Notes under the pieces: generated by a model | The model's database searches: none | What the model saw: the letters and a program-made list of their open reading frames with translations, nothing else | What the model was told of the DNA's origin: nothing | Position numbers and translations under genes: made by a program | Assembly: GCF_965138225.1 (NCBI RefSeq) | Contig: NZ_CBCSAX010000024.1 | Direction: 5' to 3' (one strand) | Origin: Helicobacter_D ganmani | GTDB lineage: Bacteria > Campylobacterota > Campylobacteria > Campylobacterales > Helicobacteraceae | DNA: 21,470 bases | Shown: positions 15,851 to 21,470 of the stretch, piece after piece | Numbering within the stretch: position 1 is the first letter of the stretch | Layout: every line of letters begins with the position of its first letter

Positions 15851-15870
15851 TAAAGCACAAAAGTGCTTTA
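15851..15870 (-). terminator. Hairpin after the YjfB-like gene
   Basis: Perfect 8-bp inverted repeat TAAAGCAC / GTGCTTTA with a 4-base loop (TTTT on the minus strand), three bases beyond the stop of the small motility gene. The following minus-strand sequence, GGCAAATC, has no T-run, so termination may be incomplete or rely on other factors. Confidence 0.55.
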
Positions 15871-15873
15871 AAC

Positions 15874-16077
15874 TTATGCCATAATGTCCAATTTATTCAC
15901 ACTTGGCTGTGGAGCTTGTGTAGATTCTACTGGGGCTTGAGTTTGCAAATTTGCTTGTGTATTTTGCATTCCATTGATAAGAGAGCTCATTAGTGCCTCT
16001 TCGCTTTGTATTGCCTTTTTTAAAACATTCAAATTACCGCTTGCTACCACAGAACCGCTATCAATTCCTGAAATCAT
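15874..16077 (-). CDS. YjfB-family putative motility protein
   Basis: Small 67-residue protein. It has no signal peptide or membrane helix. NLNVLKKAIQSEEALMSSLINGM (about 15-37) forms the conserved amphipathic helix of the YjfB family; a low-complexity linker rich in Q, A, P and T follows (about 39-60), and the end KLDIMA corresponds to the family's terminal IDIxV. The family is linked to motility through sigma-D regulation in Bacillus, but its mechanism is not known to me. The ATG has a strong AAGGAG ribosome binding site (within 16082-16090), and a sigma-28-like promoter lies about 50 bases upstream, which supports the flagellar link. It is transcribed away from the AsmA-like gene. Confidence 0.8.
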   Translation of the reverse strand: MISGIDSGSVVASGNLNVLKKAIQSEEALMSSLINGMQNTQANLQTQAPVESTQAPQPSVNKLDIMA

Positions 16078-16127
16078 AACAGACTCCTTTCTGTTTATTT
16101 TGTATCCTTTTATAAAAAGAACTACGA

Positions 16128-16140
16128 ATTATATATCGGC
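16128..16140 (-). promoter_or_regulatory. Sigma-28 (FliA)-like promoter of the YjfB-like gene
   Basis: On the minus strand GCCGATAT (16133-16140) matches the FliA -10 element (consensus GCCGATAA; CGATAT in epsilon flagellin promoters). The -35 position, about 15 bases further upstream, holds only TTTATA-like sequence, a weak match to TAAA. A TATAAT overlaps the same site at 16128-16133, so vegetative RNA polymerase might also start here. The leader to the ATG is about 48 bases. Confidence 0.6.
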
Positions 16141-16211
16141 ATTTTTTATGATTCTATAAAGTATAAAAACTTTATTTTTATTCTCCTTGTTTTAGCTTTA
16201 TTAATTTAATT

Positions 16212-16239
16212 TTGCTAAAATTACGACAATTTTTATAAT
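16212..16239 (+). promoter_or_regulatory. Promoter of the AsmA-like gene cluster
   Basis: TTGCTA (16212-16217), 16-base spacer, TATAAT (16234-16239). The predicted start is near 16246, about 18 bases before the ATG, with AAAGAAAGG as ribosome binding site in the leader. It is divergent from the sigma-28-like promoter of the YjfB-like gene. Confidence 0.7.
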
Positions 16240-16263
16240 TTCCCCAAAAGAAAGGCAAATCAA

Positions 16264-18813
16264 ATGAAAAAAATTTTGAAAATTTTAGGAATCTTAATCG
16301 TCCTCTTTTTATTCATCATCGGCACTACTTTAACTTGGCTTTTCTCAAGCAGTGGCAATGAATTTTTAAAAAACAAAATCACACAAATTGCAAATGAAAA
16401 AGCTCCCATTGGCTTAGAATTTACACATTTTAAGCTAGGTTTTAGCAAATATGCGTTTAGCATCACAGACAAACAAAAATCTCAAATTACACTCAATGGC
16501 GACTATTCGCTTTTCACCCTTAACACTAATGCACAAATTCACGCAGCTATTAAAGACTTAAGCCCTTATGAGCAGCTCATCGGCATGAAGCTTAATGGGG
16601 GAATTGGTCTTAATGGAGAAGTGAAAAAAAATGGAGGCGACATAGATGTAAAAGCTGACATCACTGCATTTAATAGCCTAATTAATGCAGATATTACACT
16701 CAAAGATTATAATCCTAAAAGATTATTTATCACTAGTAAAGAAGGTATTAAAGCCGAATCTCTGCTCGCCTTTTTAAATCAACCAAAATATGTAAGTGGC
16801 AAAATTTTACTTAATGCGGATATGGATATTTCCAATCTAAGCACGCCAAGCGGAGGATTCCAAATCGCCTCTAATGCGCTCTCTCCAAATATCTCACTCT
16901 TAAATAAAAACTATGGAATCCTTTTACCCAATGAACCAATCAAACTTGCAATTAATGGTAAAGCACAAAAAGATTCCATCATTACAACCTTGCTTGCTTC
17001 TTCTAGCTACTTAAATCTTAGCTCTAGCAATCTTCAAGCAAGCTTGAACGACTATGCAACCAATGGAGAGATTAAAATTAGCCTTGAAAAAATCGGCTTT
17101 GGTGGAGTAATGCTTAAATCTCCCGTGATTGCAAATATTAACCTAAAATCAAGCAAAATTACTAACCAAGAGGCAACCCTCGCCTTAAATCTCATTACAA
17201 ATCCTATTTTGGCGCATATCAACTTGCCAAACTATACGCCAAAAGACTTGACAATCAGTGCGCAAGATTTGAATTTGCAAGAAATCTTGAATCTCATTGC
17301 CAAATATACCAATGCCACACCTTATAATGCAAACGGCGCGGTAAATTTAAACGCTAAAATAGACAAAATCAATCTAGATACTTTAGATTATAATCTAGCC
17401 TCAAAATTAAATAGCACCATTACAAGCCTGAATTATCAAGGAATCCAACTTGCAAACAACAATATTCTCAATGCAGAAATTAATGGAGACTCCAAAAGAC
17501 TCAAAACAAAAGTGCAAAGTGATTTGTTTGATTCCAAGCTACTTGCCAATGTTGCTTTGAAAGATTATTCGCCTGAAAATGTAGAATTAGATATTCACAA
17601 TCTCAACTTGCAAAAACTCGCCAAATTATTTAACTATGCCGCAGAGGGGCAGCTTGATGTAAAGGCAAATCTTAAAAATTTCAAAGATTCTAGCTTTGAT
17701 GGAGATTTTGAAATAGATTCCAAACAAATCACCCTTGCCAAAGCCACACTTAACGCGTTAAGTGGAATGAAATTCAAACAAGATATTTCTTTGGCTCTTA
17801 ACGGAAGTGGGAGTTTAAAAAACGGAAATGGAAATGCGCAGATTAAAGCAAATGGCAAAGATTTGAATGTAGAAATCAGCAATGTTAAAATCAATCTACC
17901 CAACAATGCTTATAGTGCAGACTTTAACCTAAACACACCCGAAATTGCTAACATCAATCCATTGGATATGACTCTTAAAGGCGCACTTTCTCTTAAAGGA
18001 AATGCTGCTTTTGCAAATGAAATTCCAAGCCTTAGCTTGCAAAACAAAGATTTTGGCGATTTAGACATTAAACTTGCCAATGAAAAACTTGTGTTAAAAG
18101 GCACAAATTTAGATGTGAAAAAAATCGCTAACTTTACAGGCAATGGCAAATTAGTCAAAGGGGGAATCCTAAATGCGAATGCAGACTTAGTAATTAAAGG
18201 CAAAGATTCTCAAACGATTCTAAAAAATCTTAATGGAATTGCGGAACTAAACAGCAAAGATTTAGAAATTTATAGTGTAGATATTGATGCACTTGTGAGT
18301 AATTTTGAAAAAAGTAGCAGTATTAGCCTCTTAGATGTTGGCGCATTTGTGCTTGCAGGTCCTTTGGGAATCGCCGCAACAAAAGGCACAAATGTCGGCA
18401 TGCTAGGACTAAATGCGGTAATAGAAGCCAAAAGCGTCATCAAAGAATTAGAAGCAAAATTTGATATAAAAAACGGAATCGCAACCGCGCAAGATGTTGC
18501 TTTTGCCACAAAAAAAACACGATTAGCAGCAGTTGGCGCAATCAATCTTAATAACAATGCTTTTGAAAACTTTACCATCGGATTGCTAGATAATAAAGAT
18601 TGTGCAAAATATTCTCAAAAAATCAAAGGCACATTGGATAATCCCAAAATTGAAATCACTCAAACCACCATTTCTACTGCAGTCAATCTCGCAACTTCAC
18701 TTTTTGGACAAATCAAAAAAGGTGCGCAGAATGTTGCAAAACCTGTGATAGGAGAAAGCACAGAGCAATGTGTGCCATTCTATCACGGAAGCGTCCAACA
18801 CCCAAAACAATGA
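16264..18813 (+). CDS. AsmA-family envelope protein
   Basis: Large 849-residue protein with one N-terminal transmembrane helix (about 4-27) and the rest predicted in the periplasm. The body is a long series of beta-rich segments full of LNA, NLNAKI, DLNLQ and NGDFEID-like strands, as in the AsmA/TamB/YhdP superfamily of bridge-like proteins implicated in phospholipid transport to the outer membrane. Near the C-terminus DCAKYSQKIKGTLDNPKIEI (779-798) matches the AsmA closing motif (cysteine, beta strand, GTLDNP). The usual AsmA C-terminal region appears complete, with a further amphipathic helix-rich tail. The protein is longer than E. coli AsmA (about 617). Its start has a plausible ribosome binding site and a well-formed promoter. 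The next gene starts inside its stop codon (ATGA). Confidence 0.85.
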   Translation: MKKILKILGILIVLFLFIIGTTLTWLFSSSGNEFLKNKITQIANEKAPIGLEFTHFKLGFSKYAFSITDKQKSQITLNGDYSLFTLNTNAQIHAAIKDLSPYEQLIGMKLNGGIGLNGEVKKNGGDIDVKADITAFNSLINADITLKDYNPKRLFITSKEGIKAESLLAFLNQPKYVSGKILLNADMDISNLSTPSGGFQIASNALSPNISLLNKNYGILLPNEPIKLAINGKAQKDSIITTLLASSSYLNLSSSNLQASLNDYATNGEIKISLEKIGFGGVMLKSPVIANINLKSSKITNQEATLALNLITNPILAHINLPNYTPKDLTISAQDLNLQEILNLIAKYTNATPYNANGAVNLNAKIDKINLDTLDYNLASKLNSTITSLNYQGIQLANNNILNAEINGDSKRLKTKVQSDLFDSKLLANVALKDYSPENVELDIHNLNLQKLAKLFNYAAEGQLDVKANLKNFKDSSFDGDFEIDSKQITLAKATLNALSGMKFKQDISLALNGSGSLKNGNGNAQIKANGKDLNVEISNVKINLPNNAYSADFNLNTPEIANINPLDMTLKGALSLKGNAAFANEIPSLSLQNKDFGDLDIKLANEKLVLKGTNLDVKKIANFTGNGKLVKGGILNANADLVIKGKDSQTILKNLNGIAELNSKDLEIYSVDIDALVSNFEKSSSISLLDVGAFVLAGPLGIAATKGTNVGMLGLNAVIEAKSVIKELEAKFDIKNGIATAQDVAFATKKTRLAAVGAINLNNNAFENFTIGLLDNKDCAKYSQKIKGTLDNPKIEITQTTISTAVNLATSLFGQIKKGAQNVAKPVIGESTEQCVPFYHGSVQHPKQ

Positions 18814-19496
18814 GAGATTCTGCGCTTTATCGTTTAATTTTTGTGCAACCGCATAATGGGGAGACAAAACTCTTTTTATGTGGAATCACATTGCTAACCT
18901 TTTACGCTTTAGCCATCATCACTTGTTTTTTACTGCAAAATGGTATAGGGGATAAACTTCTAAGTATAGGTTTAAGCTCTCTTGTGTTTGGGCGGGCTGC
19001 TGGAATTTCATTGGCTTTAGCATTAGAATTTAATACTTTTTGGGCTACAATTTTAAATATCTATATTGAAAACACAATGGTAATAATTCTTTATCCGCTT
19101 TTTGTATGGAGTATTCAAGGGATTAGCACTTTTAAAAGAACTGAACAATTTTTTGCTTCAATCTATCAGGTTGCGCAAAAATATGAAAAACCGATTCAAA
19201 AATATGGAATCGTGGGTTTGTTTGCATTTGTATGGTTACCCTTTTGGATGACAGGTCCTATTGTAGGTGCAGCAATCGGATATTTTATGCACCTAAAAGT
19301 CTGGCTGAATCTCCTTGTCGTTCTTAGTGGCACAAACATTGCGATTCTATGTTGGGCATATTTGCTAGAAAGCTTAGATTCTCAACTCAAATATTTTGGA
19401 CAAAATACGATGTGGGTTTTATTGAGTGTATTTGTAAGCCTTGCTATTTTTGGCACATTCTTTGCAAAACTTAAAAGCAAAAAAGGAGAAAAATGA
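18810..19496 (+). CDS. Small multidrug export-family membrane protein
   Basis: Integral membrane protein of 228 residues with about five helices (roughly 20-42, 62-82, 88-104, 133-180 as two helices, 200-218). The segment YGIVGLFAFVWLPFWMTGPIVGAAIG matches the conserved core of the small multidrug export family (Sm_multidrug_ex), a relative of DedA-like proteins. Transport of drugs has little direct support for the family, and the substrate cannot be inferred here. I chose the ATG at 18810, which overlaps the AsmA-like stop as ATGA; the open frame extends 14 codons further upstream, but those would overlap the AsmA-like coding region and encode a charged, non-conserved lead. Tight coupling to an AsmA-like protein is suggestive of a shared envelope function. 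Confidence 0.75.
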   Translation: MRDSALYRLIFVQPHNGETKLFLCGITLLTFYALAIITCFLLQNGIGDKLLSIGLSSLVFGRAAGISLALALEFNTFWATILNIYIENTMVIILYPLFVWSIQGISTFKRTEQFFASIYQVAQKYEKPIQKYGIVGLFAFVWLPFWMTGPIVGAAIGYFMHLKVWLNLLVVLSGTNIAILCWAYLLESLDSQLKYFGQNTMWVLLSVFVSLAIFGTFFAKLKSKKGEK

Positions 19497-20251
19497 GACT
19501 AATTTCTTGGAATGTTAATGGTTTGCGAGCCTGTATGAATAAAGGCTTTATGGATTTTTTCAATACAATTAATGCAGATGTTTTTTGTATTCAAGAATCC
19601 AAAATGCAAAAAAGTCAAGCGGATTTTAGCTTTCCAAACTATCAAGATTATTGGAATAGTGCAGAGAAAAAGGGGTATTCTGGTGTTGTGATTTTAAGCA
19701 AGACACAACCCCTTAGCATAGATTACGATATGGGCATAGAACACCATGACAAAGAGGGAAGAATCCTTACTGCACAATTCAATGATTTTTTTCTTGTCAA
19801 TGTCTATACGCCAAATTCTAAGCGAGAATTAGAGCGACTAGACTATCGTATGCAATGGGAAGATGACTTTTTAAGATTCCTAAAATCCTTAGAACAAAAA
19901 AAACCTGTTATTCTATGTGGAGATTTAAATGTAGCACATCAAGAGATTGATTTAAAGAATCCTAAAAATAATCGCAGAAATGCTGGATTTACCGATGAAG
20001 AAAGGGGCAAAATGACGACTCTACTTAATGCTGGATTTACAGACACTTTTCGTTATTTTTATCCAAACTTAGAAGGAGCATATAGCTGGTGGAGCTATAT
20101 GGGAAAAGCAAGAGCAAATAATACAGGGTGGCGGATTGATTATTTTTTATGTTCTTGTGCATTAAACTCCAAACTCATTGACGCAAAAATCTATCCTGAA
20201 ATACAAGGAAGTGACCATTGTCCTGTGGGGTTGGAAATTGAAACGCATTGA
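19493..20251 (+). CDS. xth: Exodeoxyribonuclease III / AP endonuclease
   Basis: Base-excision repair enzyme that cuts at abasic sites and removes 3' blocking groups. The 252 residues give a complete exonuclease/endonuclease/phosphatase fold: ISWNVNGLRA (N7), FCIQESKMQ (metal ligand E35), GYSGVVILSK, NVYTPNS (Y105), LCGDLNVAHQEIDLKNPKNN (D144, N146), and SDHCPVGLEI (D241, H242). The DLKNPK-N segment is typical of the XthA/ExoA group. The ATG overlaps the preceding stop by four bases and has AAAAGGAG upstream. The downstream YbeY start lies within its last codons. Confidence 0.96.
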   Translation: MRLISWNVNGLRACMNKGFMDFFNTINADVFCIQESKMQKSQADFSFPNYQDYWNSAEKKGYSGVVILSKTQPLSIDYDMGIEHHDKEGRILTAQFNDFFLVNVYTPNSKRELERLDYRMQWEDDFLRFLKSLEQKKPVILCGDLNVAHQEIDLKNPKNNRRNAGFTDEERGKMTTLLNAGFTDTFRYFYPNLEGAYSWWSYMGKARANNTGWRIDYFLCSCALNSKLIDAKIYPEIQGSDHCPVGLEIETH

Positions 20252-20690
20252 TATAGAAAATCAAAGCAATTTCACATTAAAACAAGAATTTGTAGCATTT
20301 TTAAATTCTATTTTAGAAGCTATTTTGCAAGATTTAAAGCTACCACTCAAACCCTGTGAATTGATTTTGGTAGATAATACCAAAATCACTCAACTAAATG
20401 CAGAATTTCGCGGAATCGCAACACCAACAGATGTGCTTTCCTTTCCATTAAACACAAAGTTTAGCCCTATTTTGGGTAGTATTGTTATTTCTGTGGAATA
20501 TGCACAAGAGATTAGTTGGCGACTAAAACATAGCATAGAGGAGGAGATTGCTCTACTTTTTATTCACGGAATCTTACATTTAGTAGGATTTGACCACGAG
20601 GTGGATAAGGGCGAACAAAGGATTAAGGAAGAAGAATTTATTTCAAAATTCAATTTGCCTAAAAGCCTCATTGTCCGCACACAATTATAA
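20238..20690 (+). CDS. ybeY: rRNA maturation RNase YbeY
   Basis: Single-strand endoribonuclease involved in 16S rRNA 3' end processing and ribosome quality control. The zinc motif HGILHLVGFDHE gives H110, H114 and H120 (numbering from the chosen start), and RGIATPTDVLSFP and ELILVDNTKITQLNAEFR are typical of the family. I chose TTG at 20238 (150 residues) because MKRIDIEN is a normal YbeY N-terminus and the length fits; an ATG at 20178 would add 20 residues that merely read through the exonuclease gene in another frame. The start overlaps the exonuclease end by 14 bases, preceded by GTGGGGTTGG as a weak ribosome binding site, so translation is probably coupled. Confidence 0.93.
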   Translation: MKRIDIENQSNFTLKQEFVAFLNSILEAILQDLKLPLKPCELILVDNTKITQLNAEFRGIATPTDVLSFPLNTKFSPILGSIVISVEYAQEISWRLKHSIEEEIALLFIHGILHLVGFDHEVDKGEQRIKEEEFISKFNLPKSLIVRTQL

Positions 20691-20705
20691 TTTTAAAGGC
20701 TTTTA

Positions 20706-21329
20706 ATGCTAGGTAGAACACATATTAGCTTTGGACTTGGACTTGGCGCGGGCGGAATCGTATGTTTCAATGCCATGACAAATACTCCATTAAATGGCAC
20801 AGATTTAGGAATTCTTTATGGAGCAGTGGCTCTTGGCTCTCTTTTGCCAGATATTGATGAACCAAACTCTTTACTTGGCAAAAAAACCTTAGGTGTTTCT
20901 AATCTCATTCAATCTATTTTTGGACATCGCGGCTTTACACATAGCCTCTGCTTTGTCGTCCTGCTTGGAATCTTATTACTCCTTTTAGGTGCATTAGACA
21001 AAAATCTTTGGAATGAGATTCCATTTGTCGCAGAGTTTGCCAAAGCATTTGGCGGTATTATACAAGCCCAAAATATAGAAATCTTTGGAATTGGCTTGTT
21101 ACTTGGCTGCATCTTTCATCTCATTGGCGATATGATGACATTAAGCGGCGTGCCATTACTCCTACCTTTTACTAGCCGCAAATTTCATATCACACCAAAC
21201 TTTATGCGCTTCAAAACAGGCGGAACCCCAGATAAACTCATTACTGCTTTGAGTTTGGGAATTTTTGGATATTTAAATTTAGAATTGCTAGGCTTTAGCA
21301 CAAATCTCAAAGGATACTTTCCCTTTTGA
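20706..21329 (+). CDS. YdjM-like membrane-bound metal-dependent hydrolase
   Basis: Integral membrane protein of 207 residues in the YdjM/DUF457 group of predicted metal-dependent hydrolases; its physiological role is unknown. Conserved polar residues sit at membrane edges: RTHISFG (H6), LLPDIDEPNS (D49, D51), FGHRGFTHS (74-80) and HLIGDMMT (H138, D142), the pattern of metal ligands expected for the family. There are about four to five helices (roughly 8-25, 36-48, 81-97, 125-140, 178-195). The gene starts 15 bases after ybeY with AAAGG as ribosome binding site, so it is the last gene of the cluster in this window. No clear terminator follows. Confidence 0.85.
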   Translation: MLGRTHISFGLGLGAGGIVCFNAMTNTPLNGTDLGILYGAVALGSLLPDIDEPNSLLGKKTLGVSNLIQSIFGHRGFTHSLCFVVLLGILLLLLGALDKNLWNEIPFVAEFAKAFGGIIQAQNIEIFGIGLLLGCIFHLIGDMMTLSGVPLLLPFTSRKFHITPNFMRFKTGGTPDKLITALSLGIFGYLNLELLGFSTNLKGYFPF

Positions 21330-21470
21330 TTATTCTCATAGGCTTGCTCTTACCAAAGATTTCATCAAGATTCATTGCACAATCGTAGAGTTTTATTCTT
21401 TTACAAATATTTTATGTAAAATGCACCCCTCTCAATACAAATGCACAATCCACAGGAATTCTGCCAATCT
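21330..21470. other. Non-coding right edge
   Basis: AT-rich sequence with no supported gene. An inverted repeat, TTTTACA (21399-21405) and TGTAAAA (21415-21421), includes TAAAAT (21417-21422), which could act as a -10 box for a gene beyond the window or as a weak terminator of the cluster. A short rightward open frame from ATG 21441 runs off the edge with no ribosome binding site. Confidence 0.35.

Noticed and set aside
18768..18809. Extended start of the small export-like protein
   Set aside because: The 14 extra codons overlap the AsmA-like gene, while the ATG at 18810 gives a normal ATGA overlap and a sensible N-terminus.
21310..21378. Short leftward open frame (MNLDEIFGKSKP...) at the right edge
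   Set aside because: It has only 22 codons, no ribosome binding site and ends inside the YdjM-like gene on the other strand.
1..21470. Search for CRISPR array, insertion sequence, prophage, integrase or defence genes
   Set aside because: No direct repeat array, transposase, integrase or defence-type protein was seen; the gene content looks like ordinary core chromosome.

Overview
The window is AT-rich, tightly packed DNA from a Campylobacterota bacterium, most likely a Helicobacter close to the enterohepatic species. The reasons are a FlaA-type epsilon flagellin, a hydABCDE uptake hydrogenase locus of the Helicobacter/Wolinella kind, and a pyrD - M16 peptidase - dapA - short-chain dehydrogenase - pgsA block whose order I recall from H. 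pylori and in part from Campylobacter. No tRNA, rRNA, insertion sequence, prophage or CRISPR array was seen. The content looks like core chromosome.

Layout: (1) 24-1538 (+) is the major flagellin, closed by a clear hairpin terminator. (2) After a 316-base gap, 1855-7722 (+) holds hydA, hydB, hydC, hydD and hydE: the small subunit with a Tat signal, the NiFe large subunit, the cytochrome b anchor, the maturation protease and an accessory protein. A strong hairpin lies between hydC and hydD. (3) 7962-14370 (-) is a seven-gene operon transcribed leftward: pyrD, an M16 peptidase, dapA, a FabL-like enoyl reductase, pgsA, rseP and a YggS-type PLP protein. A promoter at 14398-14425 and a terminator at 7893-7916 bracket it. 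(4) 14452-15735 (-) is a HemN/HemW/HutW-like radical SAM enzyme, and 15874-16077 (-) is a small YjfB-type motility protein behind a sigma-28-like promoter. (5) 16264-21329 (+) is an overlapping cluster: AsmA-like protein, small multidrug export-like protein, exonuclease III, YbeY and a YdjM-like membrane hydrolase.

How they work together: HydA/B form the periplasmic H2-oxidising dimer, HydC passes electrons to menaquinone, HydD trims the large subunit, and HydE supports maturation. The leftward operon mixes pyrimidine, lysine/peptidoglycan, fatty acid and phospholipid synthesis with envelope proteolysis.

The most interesting observation is that HydE, usually treated as a lineage-specific protein of unknown mechanism, reads as a shrunken, degenerate HypF. 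It keeps recognisable acylphosphatase-like, YrdC-like and Kae1-like segments in HypF order, but it has lost the zinc fingers and the metal/active-site region. Other points are the FabL-type Y-X6-K signature in the gene usually labelled 7-alpha-hydroxysteroid dehydrogenase, the sigma-28-like promoter of the YjfB homologue, and a marked excess of the word GAWTC, including inverted pairs in two hairpins. All homology statements come from reading the sequence and from memory of the families; no searches were run.
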